64,000 nucleotides of DNA from Aequorivita soesokkakensis (GCF_001641085.1 NZ_LXIE01000011.1:39984-103983), one strand, 5' to 3'. Shown: positions 53,046-62,952, counted from the first letter of the stretch. The notes: a model not told the origin generated them from the letters alone. Numbers and translations are program-made.

Positions 53046-55626
53046 TTCCCTATTGCATACATACAGAAAATCTTATTGTATTTTATTATTTACAATACTT
53101 TCCGTTTTTACACTACAGGCGCAGCAAAAAGAACTTGACAGCGGAAAAAAATACACCATCAATCAAATAACCGTTACAGGCGCACAAAGTTTTAACGAAC
53201 AAACGGTTATAGCTTTTACCGGCCTTAAAAAAGGAGACCGCATCTACATTCCGGGCGAAAAATTGAGCCAAGTGACCAAAAAACTTTGGGAGCAAAACCT
53301 ATTTAGCGACATTGCTTTTTATGTTACAAACATGGATGGCGACAGTGTAGATTTGGAACTATACATTGTAGAGCTACCAAAGCTTCACGAAGTAACTATA
53401 AACGGGAAAGGCGTCCGCAAAGCAAAACGAAAGGAAATTATTAAGGACAATGATTTGAATGCGGGTGCAAAAATCACAAAAAACCTGCTTACAACCACCA
53501 AAAATTACATTACCAACAAATATAAAAAAGACGGTTTTTATAATACCGAAGTATCCATTACTACCACTCCCTATATAGATTCTACAGGTGTTGAAGTTTC
53601 AAAAAACATGGCTATCACCGTAGATAAAGGAAAACGTGTTAAGGTAAAAAAGATCACTTTTGAAGGAAACGAACATTTTACCAAGGGTAAATTGAGACGC
53701 TCCATGAAAAAGACAAAACGGAAAAATTTTATTCGTTTATGGAAGCGCTCAAAATATACTGAAGAAGGGTTTGAAGAAGACAAAGAATCAATTCTGAAAA
53801 AGTACAAATCAAATGGATATCGTGATGCGCGCATTATTAGCGACACTTTAAGGGTTTTGGACAAAAAGAATGTTGCCCTGGACATTAAACTTGAAGAAGG
53901 CGATAAGTATTATTTTGGCGATATAAAATTTATTGGAAACAGTGTTTTTACTGATAGCCAGTTGCGCCAAATATTAGGGATAAAAAAAGGTGAAGTTTAC
54001 AACGGGGTTCTTTTACAGGAACGTATTGCGGACGAAACCGATCCCGAAGCAAATGACCTTACAAACCTATACCAAAACAACGGTTATCTTGCAGCACGTA
54101 TAAACCCTGTGGAAGTGGCGGTTCGTAACGACACCATAGATTTTGAAATCAGGATAATGGAGCGTAATCTTTTCTATTTTGACCACGTTACGGTTATAGG
54201 AAACGATAGAACCAATGACCATGTTATTTACAGGGAATTAAGAACCCGACCCGGACAGAAATACAGCAAACGCGACGTGGTAAGAACCATCCGTGAGTTG
54301 GGCCAATTAGGTTTCTTTGATCCAGAGCAGCTTTCTCCAAACTTCAAAAAAGTAGATGAAAACAACGGATTGGTAGATTTGGAATACTCTGTAGTTGAAA
54401 AAGGCTCCAGCCAGATTGAGCTTCAAGGAGGTTATGGCGGTGGTGGCTTTGTGGGAACATTAGGGCTTTCATTCAACAACTTTTCACTTCGCAATATTTT
54501 CAACTTTGATTCATATAAGCCTCTTCCAATGGGAGATGGACAGAAACTTTCGTTACGTGCGCAAGCAAGTAGTTATTACCAAACCTATAGCCTTTCGCTT
54601 ACAGAACCTTGGTTAGGCGGTAGAAAACCGGTACAATTATCTACTTCATTTTCACATACCATTCAGAATTTTTATGATTATAACAACCGACGGGCAGATA
54701 AATCCAGAAGCTTTACAATTACTGGTGGTTCAATTGGTTTGGCAAAAAAGATAAAATGGCCTGATGATTATTTTGTGTGGTCAAATGCCATTAGTTTCCA
54801 ACACTACAACCTTAATAATTACAATACCGGATTGTTTACGTTTGGGGATGGATATTCAAACAACCTTGCATATACAATAGGTATAAGCCGAAACAACACA
54901 GCGACCAACCCCATTTATCCTACTTCGGGTTCAGATTTTAGTATTACAGCGAAACTTACTTTACCGTATTCAGCCTTTAACAGTGTAGATTATAAAGCAC
55001 TTGCTGATGAAAGGGATTTGCTTTCCCAAACACTGCCTGACAATCCTGAATATGTTGACGACAACAAGCGAATTTCAGAAATTGACCAAGAGCGTTTCAA
55101 GTGGCTAGAATATTATAAAATCAAGTTTAAAGGAACTTGGTACACCAGAATGATTGGCAAAATGGTTCTTCGCACCAACACTGAATTTGGATTCTTGGGT
55201 GCTTATAATCAAGATCGAGGCGTTCCTCCATTCGAAAGATTTTTCGTTGGTGGAGATGGGCTTGGCGCGTATAGTTTGGACGGTAGGGAAGTGATCCAGA
55301 TGAGAGGTTACCCCAACCAGTCACTTTCTGATACTGACGGAAATACGATTTACAATAAATTTTCGTTAGAGTTAAGATATCCTGTTACCTTAAAACAACT
55401 TGCATCCATTTATGTGCTTGGCTTTGTGGAAGGTGGAGCATCTTATGATGGGTTCAGGAATTACAATCCTTTTGAATTAAAACGTTCCGCTGGCGCAGGA
55501 TTACGTATATTTATGCCTGCATTTGGACTTTTAGGTATTGACTTTGGATATGGATTTGACCCTGTTTTGGGCGGTACAGAGAAGAACGGATGGGAAACCC
55601 ACTTTATCATTGGACAACAATTTTAA
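53026..55626 (+). CDS. bamA: Outer-membrane protein assembly factor BamA
   Basis: There is no ATG at the 5' end; GTG 53026 (with NNSINSSLLHTYRKSYCILL as the start of the signal) and TTG 53014 are the main candidates, both inside uppS. The 866-residue protein has five POTRA repeats (about 45-430, for example NQITVTGAQSFNEQTVIAFTG and VKKITFEGNEHFTKGKLR), then a 16-strand barrel ending WETHFIIGQQF. Barrel landmarks LGGRKPVQLSTSF and MRGYPNQSLSD (the RG-Y loop) are seen. It inserts barrel proteins in the outer membrane. Confidence 0.94.
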   Translation: MNNSINSSLLHTYRKSYCILLFTILSVFTLQAQQKELDSGKKYTINQITVTGAQSFNEQTVIAFTGLKKGDRIYIPGEKLSQVTKKLWEQNLFSDIAFYVTNMDGDSVDLELYIVELPKLHEVTINGKGVRKAKRKEIIKDNDLNAGAKITKNLLTTTKNYITNKYKKDGFYNTEVSITTTPYIDSTGVEVSKNMAITVDKGKRVKVKKITFEGNEHFTKGKLRRSMKKTKRKNFIRLWKRSKYTEEGFEEDKESILKKYKSNGYRDARIISDTLRVLDKKNVALDIKLEEGDKYYFGDIKFIGNSVFTDSQLRQILGIKKGEVYNGVLLQERIADETDPEANDLTNLYQNNGYLAARINPVEVAVRNDTIDFEIRIMERNLFYFDHVTVIGNDRTNDHVIYRELRTRPGQKYSKRDVVRTIRELGQLGFFDPEQLSPNFKKVDENNGLVDLEYSVVEKGSSQIELQGGYGGGGFVGTLGLSFNNFSLRNIFNFDSYKPLPMGDGQKLSLRAQASSYYQTYSLSLTEPWLGGRKPVQLSTSFSHTIQNFYDYNNRRADKSRSFTITGGSIGLAKKIKWPDDYFVWSNAISFQHYNLNNYNTGLFTFGDGYSNNLAYTIGISRNNTATNPIYPTSGSDFSITAKLTLPYSAFNSVDYKALADERDLLSQTLPDNPEYVDDNKRISEIDQERFKWLEYYKIKFKGTWYTRMIGKMVLRTNTEFGFLGAYNQDRGVPPFERFFVGGDGLGAYSLDGREVIQMRGYPNQSLSDTDGNTIYNKFSLELRYPVTLKQLASIYVLGFVEGGASYDGFRNYNPFELKRSAGAGLRIFMPAFGLLGIDFGYGFDPVLGGTEKNGWETHFIIGQQF

Positions 55627-55630
55627 AAAC

Positions 55631-55646
55631 TGGCACGATATTTTCT
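55631..55646 (+). promoter_or_regulatory. Candidate sigma-54 promoter before the first ompH
   Basis: TGGCAC, five bases, then TTTCT at 55642-55646. The -24 element, including the flanking C and G, is perfect. The -12 element has T in place of the usual G. The ompH ATG is 20 bases downstream. Confidence 0.35.
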
Positions 55647-55665
55647 TAAACAACAACCAACTAAT

Positions 55666-56541
55666 ATGAAGACAAAAAAAATACTATTTTTTACCCTTTC
55701 CCTTTTTTGCTTCACCTTTATGGCTGAAGCTCAAAAAGGCGTTCGCATAGGATATATTGATATGGAATATATTTTAGAAAGTGTTCCAGAATACAAAGAA
55801 GCTTCCATCCAATTGGAAGGTAAGGTTCAACGCTGGAAACAGGATATTGAAAAAAAGCAGAAAGAAATTGATCAAATGAAATTGAACCTTGCTAATGAAA
55901 GGGTTCTTCTTACCAAAGAATTGATTGACGAGCGCGAAGAGGAAATTAAAATAAAGGAAGATGAAATGCTTCAATACCAACAGGATCGTTTTGGCCCTAA
56001 TGGTGATTTGATGATTCAAAGAAGACAATTGGTGCAGCCCATCCAGGATCAGGTTTTCAATATTGTGCAGGAAATTGCTGAAGCAAAAAAATATGATTTC
56101 ATTTTTGATAAATCTGCAGACGTTGTTATGCTTTTTGCTGCAAAAAGAAACGACATCAGTGATGCAGTTCTTAGAAGTATAGAACGAGCAGGAAGAAGAG
56201 TTCAGGCTGCAAACAAAAAGGAACAAAGAAAAATTGAACAAAGCGAGGATCCGCTTGATGGGCCAATAACCGCAGAAGAAAAAGAAAAAGTAGCAGAAAA
56301 GCAAGAGCGTCAAGAAGCTGTTGAAGCCAAAAAAACCGAACGTGAGGAAATGATGGCACAAAGGCAAAGAGAGCGGGATTCAATTAGAGCCGTTAAAAAG
56401 CAGGAATTTGAAGATCGCAGACAACGCTTGATTGAAGAAAGAGAACGAAGAAGAGATTCCATTATGAATTCACGCCAAAATAGAAACAACACTCCTTCTG
56501 GGGGGAACGAAGGTGGAGATGGTCAAGAAGGTGGAGAATAA
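55666..56541 (+). CDS. OmpH/Skp-like periplasmic chaperone, long form
   Basis: A signal peptide (MKTKKILFFTLSLFCFTFMAEA) leads to the OmpH start RIGYIDMEYILESVPEYKEA and a long charged coiled coil through about residue 130, then a globular return and a highly charged tail to residue 291, rich in Arg and Glu (RQERQEAVEAKKTEREEM). Skp/OmpH proteins carry unfolded outer-membrane proteins to BamA, encoded directly upstream. The tail beyond 180 is absent in the shorter paralogue that follows. Confidence 0.92.
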   Translation: MKTKKILFFTLSLFCFTFMAEAQKGVRIGYIDMEYILESVPEYKEASIQLEGKVQRWKQDIEKKQKEIDQMKLNLANERVLLTKELIDEREEEIKIKEDEMLQYQQDRFGPNGDLMIQRRQLVQPIQDQVFNIVQEIAEAKKYDFIFDKSADVVMLFAAKRNDISDAVLRSIERAGRRVQAANKKEQRKIEQSEDPLDGPITAEEKEKVAEKQERQEAVEAKKTEREEMMAQRQRERDSIRAVKKQEFEDRRQRLIEERERRRDSIMNSRQNRNNTPSGGNEGGDGQEGGE

Positions 56542-56597
56542 ATTTTAAATACTTTTACACTTATAATAAAATAACACTTAAATTAAATACACTTACA

Positions 56598-57107
56598 ATG
56601 AAAAAAATGAAAACGTTATTAGTTGCAATTGCACTTTTCGTTGGGGCTACAAGTTTTGTAAATGCCCAATCAAAAATTGCTCATATTAATGCACAGGAAT
56701 TGATCGAGGCAATGCCAGAATACAAGGCAGCACAAAGCCAATTGGAAAAAGTGCAGAAAACCTATGACACTGAGATTAAAGCAATGGCCAAGGAACTTGA
56801 TACCAAAATGAGACAATACGATAGCGAGGCTGCTGGCAAAACAGACGCTGAAAATCAAAAAAGAGTTGAAGAAGTTCAAGGTATGCAGAATAACATTCAA
56901 GCATACAGACAACAAGCACTTCAGGATTTAGACAATAAAAGAACCGATATTTTCAAGCCAATCCTTGAAAAAGCACAATCTACAATTCAAAGAGTAGCTA
57001 AAGCACAAGGCTTTCAATATGTTTTGGATTCAACTGTAGGTAGCGGTGTTATCCTTGCCGATGGTAAAGATCTTATGGCAGACGTTAAAAAAGAATTGGG
57101 AATGTAA
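56598..57107 (+). CDS. OmpH/Skp-like periplasmic chaperone, short form
   Basis: A 169-residue protein with signal peptide (MKKMKTLLVAIALFVGATSFVNA) followed by SKIAHINAQELIEAMPEYKAAQSQLEK, the same start as the first ompH product. The coiled coil occupies about 45-120, and the conserved end VAKAQGFQYVLDSTVGSGVILADGKDLM closes the body. It is a tandem paralogue of the previous gene and has normal Skp length. A strong terminator follows. Confidence 0.94.
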   Translation: MKKMKTLLVAIALFVGATSFVNAQSKIAHINAQELIEAMPEYKAAQSQLEKVQKTYDTEIKAMAKELDTKMRQYDSEAAGKTDAENQKRVEEVQGMQNNIQAYRQQALQDLDNKRTDIFKPILEKAQSTIQRVAKAQGFQYVLDSTVGSGVILADGKDLMADVKKELGM

Positions 57108-57134
57108 TTCTTTTTTAGGCTTATAAAATTTTAA

Positions 57135-57167
57135 AAACTGTCCGTTATTAACGGACAGTTTTTTTAT
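57135..57167 (+). terminator. Intrinsic terminator after the second ompH
   Basis: Arms AAACTGTCCGT and ACGGACAGTTT around a four-base loop, followed by T's. It closes the uppS-bamA-ompH run. Confidence 0.92.
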
Positions 57168-57201
57168 TCCCAAATTTGAAGTAATTGGCTACTTTTACGA
57201 T

Positions 57202-57993
57202 ATGGATAAAAACAGTCCCATAGGAGTTTTTGATTCGGGAGTTGGTGGCTCCTCCATTTGGCAGGAAATTAATAAACTTATGCCAAATGAAAATACAATC
57301 TATCTTGCAGATAGTAAAAATGCGCCTTACGGAAACAAATCTTCAGATGAAATAACCGCTCTCAGCATCAAGAATGTTGAAGAGTTGCTCGAACTGGGCT
57401 GTAAAATAATAGTTGTGGCCTGCAACACGGCTACTACAAATGCCATTTCAACACTTCGGGAAAAATATGAAATTCCCATTATCGGAATAGAACCCGCAAT
57501 AAAACCCGCAGCCCTGCAAACCACCTCAAAAAGTATTGGAATTTTAGCGACAAAGGGAACGCTTAGCAGCGCTCTCTTCAGCAGAACAACTAGAGAATTT
57601 ACAAAAGATATTAGTGTAGTTGAAATTATTGGTGAAGGGCTTGTACCTTTAATTGAAGCGGGAAATCTTGACGGCCCTGAAATGATTTCGCTTTTGAAAA
57701 AACATACCAAACCGATGATTGATGCAAATGTTGATTATGTGGTTTTGGGCTGCAGCCACTATCCGTATATTATTCCGCAGTTGAAAAAAATTCTTCCCGA
57801 GAACGTGAAAATTATCGATTCCGGCGAAGCGGTTGCAAGGCAAACTAAAACAGTTTTGCAAAGCTTGAATTTGCTTCGCGAAGAAAATACAAAGCCGAAA
57901 CTTCAGTTTTTCACAAACGCTGAAACCAATACTTTAAAATTTCTACTGAAAGAGTATTCAGAAAAAATTTCCGTAGAAAAAATAGATTTTTGA
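57202..57993 (+). CDS. murI: Glutamate racemase
   Basis: A 263-residue racemase with the two catalytic cysteines in VACNTATT (near 73) and VLGCSHYP (near 184), and the N-terminal IGVFDSGVGGSSI. It makes D-glutamate for peptidoglycan. Its stop directly abuts the stop of the convergent gamma-carbonic anhydrase gene (57993 and 57994), with no terminator between them. Confidence 0.96.
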   Translation: MDKNSPIGVFDSGVGGSSIWQEINKLMPNENTIYLADSKNAPYGNKSSDEITALSIKNVEELLELGCKIIVVACNTATTNAISTLREKYEIPIIGIEPAIKPAALQTTSKSIGILATKGTLSSALFSRTTREFTKDISVVEIIGEGLVPLIEAGNLDGPEMISLLKKHTKPMIDANVDYVVLGCSHYPYIIPQLKKILPENVKIIDSGEAVARQTKTVLQSLNLLREENTKPKLQFFTNAETNTLKFLLKEYSEKISVEKIDF

Positions 57994-58506
57994 TTATTCC
58001 TTAAACCACGAAGAATACATAACATAATTATTTGCAATCCTTTCTATTTCACCTTTGGTAAGTTCAGGGCTTATGTCTTTTATCTTTTTGGCAGGAATGC
58101 CTGCATAAATGCTTCCACTTTCCACTCTCGTGTTTTTTGAAACCACGGCGCCAGCAGCAATTATTGTGTTGCTCTCTATTACACAATCGTCCATAACAAT
58201 ACTTCCCATCCCGATCAACACATTATCATGAATTGTGCAACCGTGAACTATGGCATTGTGTCCAATAGACACATTATTGCCAATAGTTGTGGGCGAAGTT
58301 TTATAAGTTGCGTGAATCACAGCGCCGTCCTGCACATTCACTTTATTGCCCATTTTGATGAAATTCACATCGCCGCGAATTACAGCGTTAAACCAAACGC
58401 TACATTCATTACCTATCACCACATCGCCAACTATAGTAGCATTTTCAGCAATGTAACAATCTTCGGGGATTTGGGGGTGTTTTCCGTTTACTTCTCTAAT
58501 AATCAT
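57994..58506 (-). CDS. Gamma-carbonic-anhydrase-like hexapeptide protein
   Basis: The 170-residue protein is a left-handed beta helix of hexapeptide repeats (ENATIVGDVVIGNECSVWFNAVIRGDVNFIKMG and similar). The metal-binding histidines are visible in HATYK and in IGHNAIVHGCTI. Members are called gamma-carbonic anhydrase family; activity is proven for only a few. A seven-base tandem repeat tract lies in its leader. Confidence 0.9.
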   Translation of the reverse strand: MIIREVNGKHPQIPEDCYIAENATIVGDVVIGNECSVWFNAVIRGDVNFIKMGNKVNVQDGAVIHATYKTSPTTIGNNVSIGHNAIVHGCTIHDNVLIGMGSIVMDDCVIESNTIIAAGAVVSKNTRVESGSIYAGIPAKKIKDISPELTKGEIERIANNYVMYSSWFKE

Positions 58507-58511
58507 TTTTT

Positions 58512-58560
58512 AGGTTTGTGATTTGTGATTTCAGGTTGCAGGTTGCAGGTTGCAGGTTGC
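58512..58560. repeat. Seven-base repeats: ATTTGTG x2, then GGTTGCA x4
   Basis: Two ATTTGTG-like units (about 58514-58528) are followed by GGTTGCA units (58533-58560, the last cut short). An inverted pair of AACTTGC units lies at about 58592-58606, so the RNA could form a stem with the GGTTGC units. The tract lies in the leader of the gamma-carbonic anhydrase gene. Confidence 0.85.
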
Positions 58561-58617
58561 AAAATAAAGCTAAAATAAGACATCTCGCCAAACTTGCAAC
58601 TTGCAACTTTGAACTTT

Positions 58618-59349
58618 TCACCCAAAATAAGCCAACAAATCCTTCTTCCGCGAAGGACTTACCATTATTTCCTTTCCGCTGGAAAGCACTACGCTCCCAC
58701 CCTTTCCTTTTTTGTATTCGGTAATTTCGTTCACATTTACCAAATAGGATTTATGTACTCTTGCAAAGCCATTTTCCGAAAGCGAATCCTCAAAATATTT
58801 CAAGGTTTTGCTCACCAATCGCTTTCCAACTTTTAGATGAATCTGCGTGTAATTATCATCGGCTTGGCAATACAATATATCTTCCATTTGAAGCACTTCA
58901 AAACCGTTTTGCAGCGGAATTGTAATCTTTCCCGCAACCTGCGTTTGTAACGGCTTTAAAATTGAATTCTGCAGATTGTTTTCCTTCGTTTTTATTTCCG
59001 AAACGTAATCAACAGCCTCAATCAATTTATCAATGGAAATTGGTTTCAGCAAATAATAGGAAGCATGGGCGTTTAAAGCATCAATTGCATAATGGTTATA
59101 AGCCGTCACAAAAACAGTTTCAAACTGCCTGTCGCCAACTTTATCGAGCAAATCGAAAGCATTTCCATAAGGCATTTCCACATCGAGAAAAACTACATCC
59201 AAATCATTGTTTCGTATTAAGACCAAAGCATCATCTACGTTTGCGGCCTCACCTTTCAAGACAATATTCGGGCAGTATTTCGCCAAATAATTCCTCAGAA
59301 TTTCGCGGCTTGTCTCTTCGTCTTCAACAATTATTGCGTTTAATTTCAT
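58618..59349 (-). CDS. LytTR-type response regulator
   Basis: The 243-residue protein has a receiver domain (about 3-120, phosphoacceptor Asp in VVFLDVEMPYG, Thr/Lys switch in FVTAYNHYAIDALN and YYLLKPIS). It is followed by a C-terminal LytTR DNA-binding domain (about 140-243, with VLQMEDILYCQADDNYTQIHL and FARVHKSYLVNVNEI). It pairs with the histidine kinase encoded before it; the ATG overlaps the kinase stop by one base (TGATG). Confidence 0.94.
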   Translation of the reverse strand: MKLNAIIVEDEETSREILRNYLAKYCPNIVLKGEAANVDDALVLIRNNDLDVVFLDVEMPYGNAFDLLDKVGDRQFETVFVTAYNHYAIDALNAHASYYLLKPISIDKLIEAVDYVSEIKTKENNLQNSILKPLQTQVAGKITIPLQNGFEVLQMEDILYCQADDNYTQIHLKVGKRLVSKTLKYFEDSLSENGFARVHKSYLVNVNEITEYKKGKGGSVVLSSGKEIMVSPSRKKDLLAYFG

Positions 59350-61544
59350 CAGTCTTTCTTTAAAATAAGTTCAACTTTGGTTCCTTCGTTATTTTCAAAA
59401 ACGTTTTCCACTTTTACATCCACTTTGTCCTTATACATTTGGTTTAAAATAGCAATCCGTTTTTGCGTGTTCCCCATTCCTTTTGATTTTTGTTTCTTTT
59501 GGTTTTCGGTTTTGAATTCGTTCGATTTAGAACGGCCAATTCCATCATCGATAATGGAAATTTTTATGGTTTCGGAATCTATTTGCGCGAAATTAATTTC
59601 CAACAATCCTTTTTCCTCTTTGTACCGAAGTCCGTGCCAAACGGCGTTTTCCACATACGGCTGAAGCAACATTGGCGGAATTACAAATTCATTCAACTTT
59701 ATGTTTTCGTCAATCGAAATTTTATAGTCGAATTTATCCTTAAACCGAAAATGTTCCAATTTCACATACAGTTCAAGCAGCTCAATTTCTTTTTCCAAAT
59801 GAATAAAATCCTCTTCGCTGTTTTCCAAAACGGAACGCATCAACAGTGAAAAATCGGTCAAATATTTGTTCGCCGTACGCTCGTCATTTACCGCAATAAA
59901 GCTATTTACGGAATTCAGTGCATTAAAAATAAAATGCGGATTCATCTGCGACCGAAGCGATTTCAGCGCCAAAATATTATTGGCAAATTTTTGTTGTTTC
60001 ACGTTTTTATACTGTGTATAAGCCGCAAAAAACAAAAGCAACACTATTAAAATCAAAGACCCAATAATCCATTTTTGAATTCGGTCATTCTTTTGAATGA
60101 GCTCTTGGTTTTCAAAAGCGAGTTTGTAGCGGCTTTCATTCAATTTTCGGTCGTTTTCAAGACTGGCAATTCGGTTTTGTTTCTGTGTAATCTCTTTACT
60201 GAAACGTGCTGCTTGGCTTATTTCTTGTTCTTTTTTTATGTAAAGCTCATCCACCACTTCCACATATCGCTGATAGCTCTCGGTAGCTTTATCAAACTCG
60301 CCAATGTCCCGATAAATTTCAGAAAGCTTTCGCACGGCATCTTTTTGCACAATCAAATCTTCCTTTTTATCTGCCTCCGCAATACTTTTTTCGAGATACG
60401 GAATTGCCTGCTTATACTTTTCCTGAGCCACAAAGGCATTTGCAATTTTATAGTTTTGGCGTTGAGGTGTTAGTGCTTCATCTTCAACGGTGGCGCCTTT
60501 ATCCATTGAATTTAATTCTTCCAAGGTTTCTTCCCGAAGTTGGATTTCCTTTTCATAATCACGGTTTTGGTTGTAAAAATCGGCTACTTTATTTTTTTCA
60601 GATACTGCGCGCTGTTTATTTTCCTTTTTGGCAAGTTTCAATGAATTGTCAAAATATTCCTCCGCTTCGCTCAACGCGCCACTTTGTGCATAAGCCTCGC
60701 CAATCTTGGAATTTAAGTTTGTGATTTTTGGGGTAATTCTATTTTCTTTGGCTGTGTCCAATGCCTTTTGGTAGTTAAAAACACTTTTCACCCCGTCGCC
60801 AATAGCTTTGTAGGTATCGCCCAAGCCTTCGTAAACTTCCACTTTTTGATAACCGGAAAGATTATCTTTTAACAATTTTTGAAATTCCGAAATACTTTCC
60901 TGATAATTTTTGTTCTGCGCAAATGCCTTTGCCAATTTAATCGCCACATCTGTATTGCTGCTATTTTGAAGGCTTTGTTTGAAATTATCAATCGCTAAAT
61001 CTGGCTGGCTCCAAAACAAATTGATATCGCCCAAAGTTTCAAAGGCCAGACTTTTTTCTTTTTTTGAAATAGTTTGTCCCCGTTTCGGCTCCAATGCTTT
61101 GGTTACGTATTCAATACTTTTTTGTGCATCTTTTTTCAGAAAAAATTTAGCAGAATCCAAATAAACATTGAAACCGGCTTGCCTACCGTTTTGGGAGGTT
61201 TTTGAAACAACCGGCGCAGATTCAGTTTTGGCCTTTTCCACCCGGACCGTTACAAAGTCGTTTTCCTTGATTGTGTAATAAACCGTAACAAAATCATCAC
61301 TTTTTATCACCAGCTCGTCACCTATTTTTGCTGAAATGGCAAACCTGCCCGAAAAATTCGTTGTAGTGTATTGGCCCCCCAGAATCTCAACGTTCACCTT
61401 TGGGATAGGCATATTGGTTTCGCCATCAATCACTTCGCCCTTGAGCATAAATGATTTATTTTCCAAAGAACGCTTCACTTGCGAAAAGCTTTCTTCCGAA
61501 GAAAAAAGGACAACTATAAATAAAAGGAAAAAAAGTTTTTTCAT
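59349..61544 (-). CDS. LytS-type sensor histidine kinase with TPR and carboxypeptidase-regulatory-like domain
   Basis: ATG 61544 gives a signal peptide (MKKLFFLLFIVVLFSSEESFS) and 731 residues; ATG 61583 is an earlier alternative. In order: a carboxypeptidase-regulatory-like domain (about 30-110, MLKGEVIDGETNMPIPKVNVEI), tetratricopeptide repeats (about 130-440), a coiled coil, one membrane helix (about 495-515), and a His_kinase/HATPase module with the phosphoacceptor His in SQMNPHFIFNALNSV. Sensing is expected in the periplasm through the TPR part. It forms a two-gene operon with the LytTR regulator. Confidence 0.92.
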   Translation of the reverse strand: MKKLFFLLFIVVLFSSEESFSQVKRSLENKSFMLKGEVIDGETNMPIPKVNVEILGGQYTTTNFSGRFAISAKIGDELVIKSDDFVTVYYTIKENDFVTVRVEKAKTESAPVVSKTSQNGRQAGFNVYLDSAKFFLKKDAQKSIEYVTKALEPKRGQTISKKEKSLAFETLGDINLFWSQPDLAIDNFKQSLQNSSNTDVAIKLAKAFAQNKNYQESISEFQKLLKDNLSGYQKVEVYEGLGDTYKAIGDGVKSVFNYQKALDTAKENRITPKITNLNSKIGEAYAQSGALSEAEEYFDNSLKLAKKENKQRAVSEKNKVADFYNQNRDYEKEIQLREETLEELNSMDKGATVEDEALTPQRQNYKIANAFVAQEKYKQAIPYLEKSIAEADKKEDLIVQKDAVRKLSEIYRDIGEFDKATESYQRYVEVVDELYIKKEQEISQAARFSKEITQKQNRIASLENDRKLNESRYKLAFENQELIQKNDRIQKWIIGSLILIVLLLFFAAYTQYKNVKQQKFANNILALKSLRSQMNPHFIFNALNSVNSFIAVNDERTANKYLTDFSLLMRSVLENSEEDFIHLEKEIELLELYVKLEHFRFKDKFDYKISIDENIKLNEFVIPPMLLQPYVENAVWHGLRYKEEKGLLEINFAQIDSETIKISIIDDGIGRSKSNEFKTENQKKQKSKGMGNTQKRIAILNQMYKDKVDVKVENVFENNEGTKVELILKKD

Positions 61545-61747
61545 TTCGTCTTTAAAACGGTAAACATACGCACTTTGGCGCAATGCCTAAAATTACGTTT
61601 TTCTGAAATAGCTTCTGCAAAGGTGAAAAAAGAATACTTCACTCATCCAAAAATACTTTTCCCTAATTGATACAAACTGCTTCCTCAAAGTCTATTTTTT
61701 AAGAAAAATGTTCGCCATAGGTTTACATTAAAATAAATATGACCGTT

Positions 61748-62896
61748 ATGAAAAAATCTCAAATTATTCTTTTGGCTTTAATGCTCGCACTTACATATTC
61801 CTGCAAAGCAGACACGAAAAAGACCGATAAACAATTATTGGCAGCAATAGAAACGCCGAAAAAAGAACACTATATAAAAGTGGCTTTATTACTTGACACA
61901 AGCAACAGCATGGACGGATTGATCGACCAAGCCAAGGCCCAACTTTGGGAAATTGTAAACGAACTCAGCTACGCAAAATGCCGTAATGACCGTCCTAAAC
62001 TTCAAATTGCTTTATACGAATACGGGAATGATAATTTGAGTTCGCGTGACAATTACATTCGAAAAATTTTAAGCTTTACTGAAGATTTTGACGATGTATC
62101 GAAAGAACTTTTTTCACTCACAACAAACGGCGGAAGCGAATACTGCGGGGCGGTAATTCAGGAATCATTAAATAAACTTGATTGGGGAAACGAAAATGAT
62201 GATTTAAAAATGGTTTTTATTGCGGGTAATGAACCTTTCAATCAAGGCAAAATTAATTATAAAGATGCAGCAATGGCCGCAAAAGAAGACGGTATTGTAG
62301 TAAATACTATTTTCTGTGGGGATTATAAACACGGAATTGATAGTTACTGGAAAGATGGCGCCCAACTTACTTATGGCGATTATATGGCCATCAATCAAAA
62401 CCAGCAAACTGTTTATGTTCCCTCTCCATATGATGATGTAATTATTCAACTAAACATAAAACTGAACAACACCTATGTACCTTATGGATCGCGTGGAGAA
62501 ATGAAACAAGCCATGCAACAGGAGCAGGACGCAAATGCCGAGGAATATAGCAAGGCAAACGCCGTGAGCCGAACAGTTTCAAAAGGAAGCCATCTTTACA
62601 CCAACAGTACTTGGGATTTGGTAGATGCCGAAAAAGAAGCAGGTTTTAGTTATGACAAATTGAAGAAAGATGAATTGCCCCAGGAACTGAAAGGTAAATC
62701 TAATTCTGAAATAAAGAAATATCTTGAAACGAAGCGAAACGAAAGAGAAGCAATTCAAAATGAAATAAAGGAATTGAATGAACAGCGCCGGAAATACATT
62801 TCAGAAAATAGCAAACAAATAGACAACGGTTTGGAAAATGCAATGGTGCAAGCCATAAAAAAGCAAGCTGAAAAAAAGAATTACACGTGGGAATAA
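61748..62896 (+). CDS. VWA-domain lipoprotein
   Basis: ATG 61748 gives a lipoprotein signal (MKKSQIILLALMLALTYSC); three codons upstream at 61739 is an alternative. The 382-residue protein has a von Willebrand A domain with the MIDAS motif DTSNSMDG (near residue 50) and further strands ALYEYGNDN and MVFIAGNEPFN. The C-terminal 100 residues are a charged helical region. VWA domains bind proteins through a metal; the partner is unknown. No chaperone ATPase is nearby. Confidence 0.86.
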   Translation: MKKSQIILLALMLALTYSCKADTKKTDKQLLAAIETPKKEHYIKVALLLDTSNSMDGLIDQAKAQLWEIVNELSYAKCRNDRPKLQIALYEYGNDNLSSRDNYIRKILSFTEDFDDVSKELFSLTTNGGSEYCGAVIQESLNKLDWGNENDDLKMVFIAGNEPFNQGKINYKDAAMAAKEDGIVVNTIFCGDYKHGIDSYWKDGAQLTYGDYMAINQNQQTVYVPSPYDDVIIQLNIKLNNTYVPYGSRGEMKQAMQQEQDANAEEYSKANAVSRTVSKGSHLYTNSTWDLVDAEKEAGFSYDKLKKDELPQELKGKSNSEIKKYLETKRNEREAIQNEIKELNEQRRKYISENSKQIDNGLENAMVQAIKKQAEKKNYTWE

Positions 62897-62912
62897 CTCT
62901 CTTTAACAAATA

Positions 62913-62952
62913 AAAAAAGCCTGATACTTTTAAAAGTATCAGGCTTTTTCTT
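62913..62952. terminator. Bidirectional intrinsic terminator
   Basis: A perfect sixteen-base-arm hairpin, AAAGCCTGATACTTTT with its complement, has A's before and T's after. It serves the VWA gene on the plus strand and the PorP/SprF gene on the minus strand. Confidence 0.95.
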
